Source of the DNA: Conus ventricosus
Lineage: Eukaryota; Mollusca; Gastropoda; Neogastropoda; Conidae
DNA: 64,000 nucleotides
Assembly (NCBI GenBank): GCA_018398815.1
Contig: CM031616.1
Span: 69,979,874 to 70,043,873 of the forward strand
Direction: 5' to 3'
Shown one piece after another: positions 44,691 to 57,052 of this stretch; position 1 is the first letter of the stretch, and the number at the start of each line of letters is the position of its first letter. Made by a program: the position numbers and the translations under genes. The notes beneath the pieces were generated by a model, which made no database searches, had not been told where the DNA came from, and saw only the letters and a list, made by a program, of their open reading frames with translations.

Positions 44691-47170
44691 GACAGCTACC
44701 CCAAGTACAGGAGATGCGAGGAGTCTGATGGAGGACATACTGGGATGTGAAAGCTTGGGCAGAGAGAAATCATCGTCACCACCAGTGGGTTGTCCCATAC
44801 ACCTTACCTCCTACATTAGTTCAACTGCCACATCAATGTGGAAATATGCGAGCATATTAAAATCCATCAAGTACGTCCTGGAATATGTCAACAAGGGCAC
44901 AGACCCAAGCCGTCTTCCAACTCCAAGCCACTCAGGCAGGTGAAGGAGCAGCTCAACAACCTCCAGTCGTTGATGAGATCCAAATGTACCAGAATGCTAA
45001 GTTGGCAGCATCGAGGCGACCTGGACACTCCTGGGATTTGACCTGCATGAGCGCCACCCCATGGTGCAGAGACCGCTGTCCATTTGGAGAATGGACAATG
45101 GGTCTACTTCAATCCACACAAGGCAGTGCAAAGAGCCCAGGCTCTCCCCAAAAGCAACCTTACCGCCATCTTTAGCCTATGCTCTCAAGACCCTACAGCA
45201 CGAGAGCTGAAGTACGTGGAAGTCCCTGAGCACTTCACATGGATGTCCACTCAGAATATGTGGAAGAAACGACAAAGGGGCACTGCATCTGGCGATTGTA
45301 CGCATCAGTCCTCGCCAGGGAGAGTGCTACTTCTTGAGGCTTCTACTCAACGTTATGAAAGGACCCCGTTCGTACGAGGAGCTGAAGATTGTCAACGGCT
45401 ATGTCCCCAACATTTTTCGAGATGCTTGCAATGCTCTTGGACTCCTAGAAGATGACAGTCATCTACAACTTGCCCTGGAGGAAGCCTCCATCTCTCAGAG
45501 ACCCGATTGCTGCGTGATTTCTGTATTATCCTGGTGGCTTGCAACCCAGTAACCCAGGCAACCTGTGGAACCTCTTCAGAGACCATCTTGCTGAAGTGTC
45601 CTCTTCCAAGTCCGAAGAGATGTCTATTATGAAGCGCAGTACACAGATGCCATCTACAACCAAGCTCTTACTGTGATCAGCACAAACTCTTCCTCTTGGG
45701 TGGACGTCTACAGAGGAGCATGGGATGCCAACAGTCACACAACATCAAACTGTGCCTCGAGAATACTACCGCGAGACCAATTACGACATGCTGCACTCCG
45801 GGCAGCAGCTGATGACCAGCTGAAGAAGCTGACAGCTGACCAGAGAAACGTGTGCGACAGCTTTATGACCATGGTTGAGCAGAGGCAGGATCCCACAGCA
45901 AGCAGCAACATAATGTTCCTTGATGCTCCATGGGGACAGGAAAGAACTTCATCCTGAATTTATCCTGAACAGGATCCGCTCCATGGGCAAAATAGTGCTA
46001 GCCACTGCTTCCGTGCAGTGGCATTGCCGCTACTCTTTTGCCGGTGGGCGGACCAGTACATAGCACTTTCAAGGTCCCTTTGGATGCCGACAAGCAAGAA
46101 AACGCCACCTGCTCTGTGAAGCGTGGGTCAACGTTGGCCAAAGTCATCAAAGAGGCTGCAACCGTCATATTGATGAAGCTCCCATGACCCACAAAGCTGT
46201 CCACGAGGCCATGGACTCTACGCTGCAGGACATCACCCAAGTGCACAGGCCAGTGGGAGGCATCTCAACGCTGTTCTGTGGGGACTTCAGGCAGATCCTC
46301 CCTGTCGTCCTCAATGGCACCAGATCCAACATTGTCAACACCTGTCTGAAGAAGTGGCGGAGCATGATTGTTAAACGTCTAACCACCAATATGAGAGCCC
46401 ACCTGTCTGGAAACCCCCAGACAGCCAGCTTCGCCAAACTTCTGCTTGACATGGCAATGGTGCCATTGAGTCATGTTTTCCAGATACTTTATTGGTCCCA
46501 CCAGCACTATGCCAGTTTTATGATAGCCAGGAGGATCTGATAGAAGCAGTCTACCGGATCTTCATGCTCACTGTGCAGACTCAGACTGGTTAGCGGAAAG
46601 GGCCATAATCTCCTCCCTGAACGAGACTGTCAACAGGCTGAACAGAAAATCGTAGCTGACTTCCCTGGAGAGGAAACTCTGTACGATCTGTTGACACGGC
46701 CAAGAATGATGATGAGGGAGTCCTTTATCCACAAGAACTCTGAACTCCATTGAGATTTCTGGACTTCCACCACATGAACTGTTGCTGAAATCTGGAGTCC
46801 CCATTATCATTCTCCGCTGACTGGACCGCCAAAGGTGATCAATGGCACCCGATTGTGTCTTCACCAGACTGCACAGGAACGTTGTAGAAGCGAAAATATC
46901 ATGTGGCCCCACAAGGTGAACCGGTGCTGCTCCCCAGAATTCCTCTGGAACCCATGAACTCACCCTGCCATTCAGTTCTGACGGCTTCAGTTTCCATGAA
47001 ACCAGCTTTCGCTTGACAATCATCAAGGCCAGGGTCAGACATTTTCATCCCTTGGGGTAGACCTGACCGTTCCGTGTTTTACAAAATGGAATATTCTACG
47101 TTGCAGCATCACGAACTGGAAACGCAGAGAAACCAGAAATGTTGTCTACCCAGAGGCCCTCCAATAGACA
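44690..47170 (+). pseudogene. Helitron Rep-linker and PIF1-like helicase remnant
   Basis: In order, across three frames: the Rep/linker block FNCHINVEICAS (44,819-44,855) with IKYVLEYVNKGTD, YQNAK (44,985), VYFNPHKA (45,100), EVPEHFTWM (45,220), FLRLLLNV..GP.S.EEL (45,330-45,390) and ALGLLEDDSH. The helicase follows: Walker A GTGK (45,930-45,944), APMTHK (Walker B region, 46,176), GDFRQILPVV (46,279), TTNMRAHLS, an FPGEETLY block (46,660), SGLPPHELLL (46,760), INGTRL (46,837) and FALTI.KA (47,005). In active elements the helicase unwinds the transposing strand. At least six frameshifts are present. The N-terminal HUH nuclease is missing. Confidence 0.85.
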
Positions 47171-47369
47171 TGAAATTAACATCGTGAAATGCAATCTTTT
47201 CACAGTTGTCATGTTTGAGTTGGATTTAACGTCCGTGCCCAAATCAAGGATATGCAGATGGCTGGTCCGTCACATTAGCCTGACACCTGCGGGGCCAGGG
47301 TGGACATCGGGGTGAAACTACGGTCATTTTAGCTGGAAACATTCCACGTGAAAATTTCCAAGACCAAGC

Positions 47370-47434
47370 CGGGATTCGAAACACGACCTTTGAATCATGA
47401 GTCAGCACCTTATCCACTAGGTTATGGCGCCCCC
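47370..47434 (-). repeat. tRNA-like module, copy 2
   Basis: Same module as 44,462-44,528 with a few substitutions (GCTGACTCATGATTC in the anticodon-arm region). It lies about 320 bp before the Helentron 3' end. Confidence 0.6.
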
Positions 47435-47728
47435 TACAGAGATGTCATTTTGGAGCACTTCAATCAAGGAATTGAGAATGCATCGGTAAGTTCACAAAGT
47501 TACAGGCATCCCTCTATGGACTGTGTATCGCATTACGAAAAAAATTCGTGAGGGAAAACAGATTAAGGCAAGAAGGGAGTGGGCGTCCGAAGAAACTGAA
47601 TTAAGTAGATGGGAGGAGGCTGGGGCAATTGGTCCCAGCATGGGAAAAAACGAAACAAACCAAGCTGAATTTTATTGTATTGTCTTTTAAGTGGTGAGAG
47701 AGAGGGGTGGACAGATAATACAGATATA

Positions 47729-47755
47729 CCCGAGCGAAGCCGGGTACACCGGCTA

Positions 47756-47757
<2 letters not shown>
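47729..47757 (+). other. Helentron 3' terminal hairpin and end
   Basis: CCCG..CGGG arms enclose agcgaagc, followed by tacaccggctagta. A 3' hairpin followed by a short fixed end is how rolling-circle elements mark termination of strand transfer. The exact last base is uncertain because TA repeats follow. Confidence 0.65.

Positions 47758-47847
<90 letters not shown>
47758..47847. repeat. (TA)n(TG)n microsatellite
   Basis: About 37 bp TA then about 50 bp TG, longer and purer than the left copy. Confidence 0.95.
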
Positions 47848-47849
<2 letters not shown>

Positions 47850-48287
47850 TAGATATTACATGTGTATTCGTTTTAACAGTTGGTACAATAAATATTTTCA
47901 AAGTTCAATTACTTATGTTTCAGAAAATATTCATCGTTCACTGATATACTTCCATTCTGTCCATTGTAACATGTGTCTCACTTGTCGCATCTGATACAAA
48001 AAGACTGTTTGGAGGGAAAAAAAAGAAGGTATTCTAATCATTACACATGTACGTTGACAGATGGGTAACCTTGAATATTCTGCAGCATTGTTGGTGGCTG
48101 TTGTGCTGACACAGCAAAGACAGCTGTTGTTTCTAATGGCGCTAGAGTACATCGCGCCACACAAACTCGGTTTTGAAATCTGAAAGCTGTACGTGTTCGA
48201 GCATCGTATCTTAGTTCATCACTGATACTCTAGTTCTTTCCATGCACACGCGCATAAACACATAAAACTTATTGCGCACGCACTCTC
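47848..48287. other. Unique DNA (right copy of 10,441-10,873)
   Basis: No gene recognised. Confidence 0.5.
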
Positions 48288-48578
<291 letters not shown>

Positions 48579-49327
48579 GGAGAAAAAGTCCGTGGACAGA
48601 AATCAGCCATTTCTGATGGGTATTAGTAAAATAATAAACATTCTGTCGATGCGATTTCAGAAATTTGCACAAAACTGGCATTACTTTACTGTGAATATTC
48701 TGTCTCAATTAACATAATAGTGTATCCATATTATGTCCGAAACGCACGTTTTAATTGCCCGTTAGAAATAATCATGTAAGAGGAGGAGTAGAGGATCACG
48801 AGCACTGACAGTACAAAGTTAGTGTAAGTTATATACGAGTGATTATGAAGCCAGATATGCAGCCACAAAATGATATTAATTTTACCAGAATCAGATAGGA
48901 GGCTTCTGCAGAACTGAACGTTTAAAAGGTACTAATAATACAGGTCTAAAAAGCATGTCAGTTTTTGTTTGGTCCAGAAGAGTGGTCAAAATTTAGCACA
49001 TTCAGAAGTGGGCTAGCGCATACTTCTGTTGATAATTATTAGTGATGTTTTTCAGTTCAGCATACTATTGGACTAGTTATATGGGTTTTTCCTTCCTTTC
49101 AGGGCCGTGCACGACATGAAATAGTAACTTCAAAAAAGTCGTCATGATAAGAGTTGTGTCCTAGGGGAAAGGTTGCCTTTGCAGGCTAAGGGGAAGCACA
49201 TGAAATTAGGCGCATTGATGAGCGTACAGTCTGGACCGCATGCTTTATTTCCATTTGCATTATTGTAGGACATGTGAAACTGAGACAGATGCCATAAAAC
49301 CAAAACAGGGTGGGGTGATTTTGAGTC
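48579..49327. other. Unique DNA (right copy of 11,171-11,913)
   Basis: Contains the minus-strand AATAAA corresponding to 11,830 near 49,244-49,249. No other feature. Confidence 0.4.
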
Positions 49328-49374
49328 TTATTTAGCCTGGGCTAGCTCTTCACGGACAAGTTGTTCACCATGAA
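49328..49374 (-). CDS. Candidate terminal coding exon (right copy)
   Basis: Identical to 11,914-11,960, including the acceptor and stop. See that entry for evidence and alternatives. Confidence 0.2.
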
Positions 49375-49410
49375 CTTTGCAGTTGTACTCACAGACACAG
49401 ACAGACGGAC

Positions 49411-49471
49411 ACACAACACACACACACACACACACAACACACCACACACACACACGCGCACGCGCTCGCAT

Positions 49472-49562
<91 letters not shown>
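49411..49562. repeat. (CA)n(CGCA)n(CA)n microsatellite (right copy)
   Basis: Counterpart of 11,994-12,155 with extra interruptions in the first CA tract. Confidence 0.95.
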
Positions 49563-49563
<1 letters not shown>

Positions 49564-49766
49564 CCTATCCTATTGCTTTCTTCTTTTTCAACTAATGGCG
49601 GTGGATTGGTGGGTGGAGGATTAGTCATATAGGTACGGTCAGAATGCGTGACGATTGGAGGCGGCAGATGTGGCGACAGGTCAGGACTGGACAAATTTAA
49701 CGAAAAGAACATTAGTAAGACCACTAAAGGTATCTGTAGATTGTAAAATACATTTATGCTCGCATA

Positions 49767-49768
<2 letters not shown>

Positions 49769-49815
<47 letters not shown>
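49769..49815. repeat. (TG)n microsatellite
   Basis: Counterpart of 12,359-12,403. Confidence 0.95.
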
Positions 49816-49819
<4 letters not shown>

Positions 49820-50037
49820 GTGGTGTGCACCCAAAATGTGGAATAATAATATTTGTTCATGACATCCCTCCCTTCTCTTCCCTCCAAACACCTCCAATCC
49901 ACCGGCACACCTGCGAACGTTGAAAGTGGACACAAACAGAGCCATCACTTATTGAACGTTGAAAATTATCAGCAGATACAGTTACACGTACTGTACCGAA
50001 GGCTTAAAACTGAGCAGCAAAGAAACCAAGAACTTAC

Positions 50038-50049
50038 CATCACGAACAT
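50038..50049 (-). CDS. Candidate 12-nt microexon (right copy)
   Basis: Same 12 nt, acceptor and GTAAGT donor as 12,626-12,637. The pyrimidine tract has one base fewer here (ttcatctattcattttcttcag type), and the acceptor is unaffected. Confidence 0.3.
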
Positions 50050-50181
50050 CTGAAGAAAATGAATAGATGAAAAGAACACAAAATTCAACATTTCGAACAC
50101 CGTAAGTTTGAAAATGAGCATGAAAACAGTGGCAACAGTGACCACACTGACTGTTGTGAAGGTGTATACAAAGCCACTTAC

Positions 50182-50597
50182 CATACTGATATGTCTGTTC
50201 GTCTGGCAAAAGGTTGGTCCCTGTGTGCGCCTGTGTATCGGCAGTTTGGGAGGAGGAGGAGGAGGAGGAAATGGACGCGGAGGAAGTGTGACCGAGAGAG
50301 GACGATGACAACAAAGGCTGCTGAGACAGTTTGGAAGCGATATGTAACTGGTGTTCCTGTGAGGGAAACAGTATTTCATTCTGTGGGGAAGCCACCGTTC
50401 TTTTCCCCGCTAGCTGTCACCTTAACATCAGTGCGGGACTCGGACAGGAAGGCCTGCAGTAAGCGACTTGCTGGGGGTGCCGTCCTCTCCACCACATAGG
50501 AGGCAGCGTGTGAGGCAGACAGCGGCGAAGAGAAGACCGAGGGCACATCGACGATGAACATGAGACAGAGCAGGACCATGGTAGGTTTCGTCCACAT
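50182..50597 (-). CDS. Candidate first coding exon of a secreted protein (right copy)
   Basis: The minus-strand frame starts MWTKPTMVLLCLMFIVDVP, a good signal peptide: short basic start, hydrophobic core, then SVFSSPLSASHA as a possible cleavage region. It continues through SRLLQAFLSESRTDVKVTAS. A one-base difference from the left copy near 50,400 (extra C) shifts the frame before the Ser-rich part, which is continuous in the left copy. Taken together the two copies suggest one open exon of about 138 codons ending at donor GTAAGT (50,176-50,181). Family unknown. It is the best candidate host gene in the window. Confidence 0.45.
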
Positions 50598-50662
50598 CAC
50601 TCCGTACGCGTCGCAATGCGCCGAACGGTCAGATTGGCAGCCTGCCGGACCCGTGTTTCCAG

Positions 50663-50669
50663 TTTTATA
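50663..50669 (-). promoter_or_regulatory. TATA box candidate (right copy)
   Basis: TATAAAA on the minus strand, about 70 nt upstream of the candidate ATG at 50,597. Confidence 0.4.
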
Positions 50670-50966
50670 AGGCAGGTGGCAACTTTTTGTTGGGGAGCGC
50701 TGCCGAAGAAAAGCCCAGCTGTACTGGTTGTAGGGAAGGAGGGGAGGACGAAGGAGACAGAGAGATGAGGTCAGACGCGGAAAGAGCATGGTTATAGAAA
50801 CGGGGGAGAAAGGGCAAAACGGCATGGGGCGAGTTGTATACACACAGCTGGCTGGAAGAGACAGCCAGCTTTGCAGTCAGTAGGGGCTATCTCCGCCGGT
50901 GTGGGTGGATGGGCGTGGATCAGTGCCCTTCGTCAACAGCCACAGAGTGGAACGCCCCCTCTCACT

Positions 50967-51022
50967 CTCGCTCTCTCTCTCTCTCCATCTCTCTGTGGCC
51001 GGTGTGTGTGTGTGTGTGTGTG

Positions 51023-51053
<31 letters not shown>

Positions 51054-51059
51054 GTGTAT
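50967..51059. repeat. (CT)n(TG)n microsatellite (right copy)
   Basis: Counterpart of 13,545-13,640, with the TG tract shorter and interrupted. Confidence 0.95.
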
Positions 51060-51386
51060 TAACGTCTGCGTGCGCGTTTGCAGTTTCCACTCTACATTGT
51101 TAGGCTCCCCCACCCCACCCCAACCCCCACCTTTCCCGCTCTCTTTTCTTTTTCTTTTTTTCTTTTTTTTTGGCGCTTCTGCTTTGACTAGCTCGATCAT
51201 CTCCCTCTTCGCTGTCCACCCACCAGTTAAAGTGATTTCACTTGCTGTCTGCTAGTACTATGAAGTAAGATTTAACTGTACTTGTTAGTATTATTGTTGC
51301 ATAAAGAAGTACCCGAGGAGTCGTCCTTTTATTTGACCAGTCATTTTCTCACAACTAGACACAAGTGAGGGGGAGGCGGAGGAAGA

Positions 51387-51407
51387 GGGGGGGGGGGGGG
51401 GGGGGGT
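51387..51407. repeat. Poly-G run
   Basis: About 19 G in a row; the left-copy run is at 13,973-13,989. Confidence 0.9.
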
Positions 51408-51600
51408 GACAGACAGCAGGTCAAGACAACAGCTGAAACGGCTTTTCTTGAAAACGTTGCTTCCGTTCAAAATGATTATTTGGGATTGCAGTTATGCAGG
51501 GAGAATGAATTTCCCAGCAGTGAGTTAGTAAATATGCGTACTAGCCATTGATAAAGTCAGACTGAATGTGAGACATGCAGTATGCAGTTGGAACGTTTGA

Positions 51601-51617
51601 GCGTGTGTGCGTGCGTG

Positions 51618-51665
<48 letters not shown>

Positions 51666-51691
51666 GTGTGTGTGTGTGTGTGTGGTGTGTG

Positions 51692-51723
<32 letters not shown>

Positions 51724-51726
51724 TGC

Positions 51727-51761
<35 letters not shown>

Positions 51762-51772
51762 TGGGTGCGTGC

Positions 51773-51814
<42 letters not shown>

Positions 51815-51835
51815 CGCGCACACGCGCGCGTGTTC
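51601..51835. repeat. (TG)n(CGTG)n(TG)n microsatellite (right copy)
   Basis: Counterpart of 14,187-14,405. Confidence 0.95.
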
Positions 51836-52232
51836 TCCAGTAGGCGTATAGAGTTTTAATAAGATTTTACCCAAAGCTAGTATTGAAATTTTCATCTGTA
51901 AATTTCAAAATGAAAACTGACCATGTACAGTACTGATCTGGAGACTCTCCATTTCTGTTTGTCTACAGGGAACTGTTAATCTCACTTTCAGATGCATTCC
52001 TTTCCCGTTCTCAGCATTACGCGCCATCACGGTTTGTCCTCTCGATGACCACACCAACAATGAGTGCATACTATGTCTAGCTTAAAAAAAACCAAACGTA
52101 ATAAAATGCTTCTCCGTCTCGAGGAAAACTGTTATTTCCCCCAAGGCCGAGAGAGATACAAATATACAAAAGTGTAAGCTGACGCTTATTTCATGTATTG
52201 AATTAGTCCAGAACAGATGAGCGATGTTTCGA
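51836..52232. other. Unique DNA (right copy of 14,406-14,814)
   Basis: No gene recognised. Confidence 0.5.
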
Positions 52233-52850
52233 CTTCACCAGACGTCACAAACTGCAGACATGACACACAAAGCAGAATTGTCAAGATCGCAGCCGGCAGG
52301 AGAATGACAGTGCACAAAAGAGGAGTGGGCGGTCCACGTCACGAACCACAAACACAACAAGCTCACAAACAATCCAAGATCACGGGCGGCTGGACAACGA
52401 CAAGATATGAAAGAGGAGCGGGCAATGACACATCACGAACTACACACATAAAAACTGCACAAAGCAGTATTCCCAGAATCACGGCCAGCTGGAGAATGAA
52501 ACGTGTTTTTAGGAAAACAGGGTATGGGCAAATCTACGTCTTAAACTACAGAATAGAAAATGCACAGAGCGATCTCCCCAACATCGCAGCAGGACAATGA
52601 CAAAGTTGGGTTTTTTTTATTTGAAAGTGTGGCAAGTCCACGCCACAAACTAGAGAAATTAAAAAACAAAACCAAAAAAAAACCCACCGCACAAAGCAGT
52701 AGTCCCCAGATAGCAGCCAGCAGGACAATGACCACCTATTAACAGAGAAGTGGCCAAGTCCACGTCACACACCACAGACAATGAAAACAATGCACAAAAC
52801 AGTGATCACCAGATCGCAGCCAGCGTGAAAGAAAACGATGACACAAACGG
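52233..52850. repeat. Diverged ~100-bp tandem repeat (right copy)
   Basis: Six units as at 14,815-15,420, differing mainly by single-base indels. Confidence 0.7.
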
Positions 52851-53182
52851 TGATTATAGGAAAATCAGTTCTAACGACTGGTTTCTTTTTCCCAACAAAA
52901 GCAGGCTTTTAAAAAAAAGGGATTAGTTATTTCCCTGGGAAAAAATCCAACAGATATCATCATTGTATTATTGAAGGATATACAAACGTTTTTCATCGGG
53001 AAGACGGAGAAAGTGCAATGAGCTTAAGTAAGTAGCTGACGTATTTGTACCTTGTCCGGTGATGTGCCAGCAGTCGAAGTGAACGAAAATGTTTAATTAA
53101 ACGCCACAGTTCTAATGCTCGGCGAGAACTCGACTGCGTTTGTGGCCGTTTTCCTCTTGGGGAGTAATTTATGACCACGACA

Positions 53183-53288
<106 letters not shown>

Positions 53289-53701
53289 AAACACACACAC
53301 ACGCACGCACGCGCGCACACAGAGACCCCATTCAGCACATAAAGATATGCTCTTCTACTTTGGGTCAAATGGGATTTAACATGCGTGTTAGGTAATGCAC
53401 GAGTTGATATGTGGGACCGTTGGTTTAATTCTCATCCGAAGGACTTGAATGGAGTTCGGGTCTGCCCAGATGTTAGCTTTTTGATAAAATCCTCCAACCT
53501 GGTCAGGTTTAGTAGGGCACTGACACCATGACCACACTACGCTGCTTTCCCTTTCAGCCTCGGTGCCGGCAGTCCATGGAAAGCTATTCGTATCAGGTCG
53601 TCGCGAGGCGACCCACCATAGGGAACACTAAAATGATGCCGAGTCACTCAGTCGTGTTCAGTGGTGCCTGTTGTGATCCGATATATCTTGGACATCATCA
53701 A

Positions 53702-54797
53702 AAAGTCTCCTGCTGACGACAATTGGACAGTCGTGGAGTCAGCGTCAGGTCTCTTGCTGACGACAGTTGGAGCCAGCGTCAGGTCTCCTGCTGATGAAGT
53801 TGGACAGTCGTGGAGCCAGCGTCAAGTCCCTGCTGACGACCATTGGACAGTCGTGGAGCAGCGTCAAGTCTCCTGCTGACGATCATTGGACAGTCGTGGA
53901 GCCAGCGTCAAGTCTCCTGCTGACGACCATTGGACAGTCGTGGAGCAGCGTCAAGTCTCCTGCTGACGACCATTGGACAGTCATGGAGCCAGCGTCAAGT
54001 CTCCTGCTGACGACCATTGGACAGTCGTGGAGCCAGCGTCAATCTCCTGCTGACGACCATTGGACAGTCGTGGAGCAGCGTCAAGTCTCCTGCTGATGAC
54101 AGTTGGACAGTCGTGGAGCAGCGTCAAGTCTCCTGCTGATGACAGTTGGACAGTCGTGGAGTCAGCGTCAAGTCTCTTGCTGACGACAGTTGGAGCCAGG
54201 TCAAGTCTCCTGCTGATGACAGTTGGACAGTCGTGGGCCAGCGTCAAAGTCTCCTGCTGATGACAGTTGGACAGTCGTGGAGCCAGCGTCAAGTCTCCTG
54301 TGACGACCATTGGACAGTCGTGGAGCCAGCGTCAGGTCTCCTGCTGACGACCATTGGAATCAGCGTCAAGTCTTCTGCTGACGACAGTTGGAATCAGCGT
54401 CGAGTCTCCTACTGATGACGACAATTGGACAGTCGTGGAGCCAGCGTCAAGTCTTCTGCTGACGACAGTTGGAGCCAGCGTCAAGTCTTCTGCTGACGAC
54501 AGTTGGAGCCAGCGTCAAGTCTCCTGCTGATGACAGTTGGAGCCAGCGTCAAGTCTCCTGCTGATGACAGTTGGAGCCAGCGTCAAGTCTCCTGCTGACG
54601 ACAGTTGGAGCCAGCGTCAAGTCTCTGCTGACGACAGTTGGAGCCAGCGTCAAGTCTCCTGCTGACGACAGTTGGAGCCAGCGTCAAGTCTCCTGCTGAC
54701 GACAATTGGAGCCAGCGTCAAGTCTTCTGCTGACGACAGTTGGAGCAGCGTCAAGTCTCCTGCTGACGACAATTTGACAGTCGTGGAGCCAGCGTCA
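53702..54797. repeat. 44/34-bp minisatellite (right copy)
   Basis: The same succession of 44-bp and 34-bp units as 16,285-17,392, including the single unit with tcatgg for tcgtgg and the unit with two adjacent gatgac triplets. Total length differs by about 10 bp because several units here lack one base (gagcagcg for gagccagcg). Confidence 0.95.
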
Positions 54798-55305
54798 GCG
54801 AGAGCTCTCCTTCGGAGAGCGTCACCATATTAGTTGAATATCAGTCTTCATGAACTTGCCTGCCGCGACAACTGTCATGATCTGACGTGGCGGGTAAATC
54901 AAACCTGCGGTCAGTGCGAGAATAGGACACCAAGGTCAACGGATTTTGAGACTTAAAAAAATAAAAACGAAAAGAGCATGATGAAGATGTTGCTGTGGAT
55001 CAGCCGCTGTGGTGCTCACGCGCCATGCTCTTATAAAGAGTCCTCATCCCCCTTTTTTTTTGTTAAAATAGACAACAGTAGAAATAACATCTTTATTTGT
55101 GAAATAAATGAATTTGAAAGCAAATTCAAAGCAAGGAATCAATGTATAATCTGTGCATTTACAAACACAATACAAAGCACAAAACGATGATTATAGGAAA
55201 AAAAAAACCTGGCTGCTTAATTTTTTCTTATTCAGTATGTTTTTATTTTGCCTTTTCTTTCATTACATCTCATTCAGACTTAGATCTGTGTTCGAAATTG
55301 AAAAT
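54798..55305. other. AT-rich unique DNA (right copy)
   Basis: No gene recognised; counterpart of 17,393-17,905. Confidence 0.5.
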
Positions 55306-55492
55306 ACAGGTTGGGGGAGGGGGGGGGGGGGGGGGGGCGTGAGATAGACGAGTGACAGCCTGATGGATGAACAGACAAAACCGTAGTGTGCGCGCACTCG
55401 CACACACACGCGCGCGCGCTTGCACGCACGCACGCACGCGCGCGCGCGCGCGCGCGCACACACACACACACCAACACACACACACACACACA

Positions 55493-55523
<31 letters not shown>

Positions 55524-55529
55524 CACATC

Positions 55530-55563
<34 letters not shown>

Positions 55564-55615
55564 TGACAGACAGACAGACAGACAGACAGAGAGAGAGAGA
55601 GAGGGAGAATAAAAA
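55306..55615. repeat. G run, (CG/CA)n, (GA/GACA)n block
   Basis: A G run near 55,319-55,337, then alternating CG/CA sequence 55,389-55,528, then GA and GACA repeats to about 55,600. Confidence 0.9.
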
Positions 55616-55962
55616 GGTAGTAGCATTGGGAGGGGTGGGAGAGTGAGGAGGGGGTTATAGATGGTGGCTATTCTTGCTAGTTCATCATAATCATTAAAAC
55701 AAATCAAGATCCACAGTTACGGTACCATAAGGTGGAACTTGATTAAAAATCTTCTCAGAGAAATGGATGGAAAGAATGGGTCGATCCAGTTTTCATGCGT
55801 ATGTGGACTATGTGATGATATGCGCTACGTGCACTCGTGTTTCTTGTTTTGCTAAGATAATCATTGTAGGCTGAATTGCGTCGGCGTGCGAAATTCTTTC
55901 CATGCTGACCTATTACTTGCTTTTGTATGATTCCTGTGTTTGGCAAAAAATATGTCAATAGC
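55616..55962. other. Unique DNA, no gene recognised
   Basis: Counterpart of the corrupted 18,185-18,505 stretch. Confidence 0.4.

Positions 55963-56044
<82 letters not shown>
55963..56044. repeat. (CA)n microsatellite
   Basis: Forty pure CA units, against a badly broken tract in the left copy (18,508-18,580). Confidence 0.95.
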
Positions 56045-56045
<1 letters not shown>

Positions 56046-56294
56046 CGCACGCGCAGCAGATACAACTGTGCGGAAATTAATTTATCTGGGTAACTTGTTC
56101 ATCCAGTGTTCAAAACACGACAGTTCGAAATAAGCTGTTCGTTTTCTTGACGCAAGTGTTTGGTCTCTGTATGCTATTTTGTTCGCGAATTCGGATATAC
56201 ATTCATGCTGGTGTGATTCGCATGTATTGTAGCATAAAAAACAAAAGAAACAAATTTTGCATTCTTCTTCAGTGCGGAGGGAGATGGCTAAGAG

Positions 56295-56396
56295 AGACAA
56301 GACAAGACAAGACAAGACAAAATTCTTTATTTACGAGGATAATAGATAAGCACTGATGTGCTTTTTTACATCCAGTCCTCGCCCTGAGTAGGGTCA
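56295..56396 (-). mobile_element. 3' end of a LINE or SINE with (TTGTC)n tail
   Basis: On the minus strand, sequence with inverted arms CGAGGA and TCCTCG runs to cgtaaataaagaattttg and then five TTGTC units. AATAAA, a terminal hairpin and a short tandem tail together are typical of tail-recognised non-LTR elements. No coding part is attached, so it may be a 5'-truncated copy or a SINE sharing a LINE tail. Confidence 0.55.
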
Positions 56397-56474
56397 ACAA
56401 TATAAAATAAAAGGTAACAAAGGAAGCATGCAAAAGTGACTAGAACTACAATACAATACAGGATTTAAAAATAT

Positions 56475-56476
<2 letters not shown>

Positions 56477-56542
<66 letters not shown>

Positions 56543-56571
56543 GCAGGAGCGAAGGGAGTGCGGGGTAAGTC

Positions 56572-56605
<34 letters not shown>
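56477..56605. repeat. (GA)n microsatellites
   Basis: Two GA runs separated by a short acgcaggagcg spacer. Confidence 0.95.
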
Positions 56606-56838
56606 GGGGGAGAAAGAGGCGAGAGTGGGTGCGATAAGAGAGCACGTTTAGAACAATCTGACAATCAAAACATTCCAAGGAGATACAAGACAATCGATTT
56701 TGATGCACCGGGGGAGGGGGGGGGGGGGGGGGTAGAAATAAAGCACAAATGGAGGTGGGAAATGCATAATGAAGCCCAGTCGCCACGGGTAGGAGGGGAT
56801 GTCATATGGATAATAAATCAAGTCATTCCAGCAGAACC

Positions 56839-56839
<1 letters not shown>

Positions 56840-56883
<44 letters not shown>

Positions 56884-56888
56884 ACAGA

Positions 56889-56925
<37 letters not shown>

Positions 56926-56977
56926 CATAAGAATACAAGCATATCGACAGAATGACAAGAGGGCAGGAGGTAGTAGG

Positions 56978-57048
<71 letters not shown>
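56840..57048. repeat. (GA)n and (CA)n microsatellites
   Basis: GA runs at 56,840-56,922 and a pure CA run at 56,979-57,048, which borders the 3' end of the CR1-like LINE. Confidence 0.95.

Positions 57049-57052
<4 letters not shown>

Larger units (their letters stand above)
42372..47757 (+). mobile_element. Helentron/Helitron2-type transposon (clean copy)
   Basis: The 5' end is AT-rich, followed by tttatgtctgtgtgtacg and ggctcaaccgattgtcatgaaatttgg. The 3' end has the hairpin cccgagcgaagccggg (47,729-47,744) and tacaccggctagta, then a (TA)n tract. These ends match the Helentron pattern as I know it. The interior holds two repeat systems (42,450-42,890 and 43,130-44,010), a helicase C-terminal fragment plus tRNA-like module (44,091-44,690), a Rep-linker/PIF1 helicase remnant (44,690-47,170) and a second helicase-end plus tRNA-like module. 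No Rep HUH motif or AP endonuclease was seen, so it is probably non-autonomous now. Confidence 0.82.
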
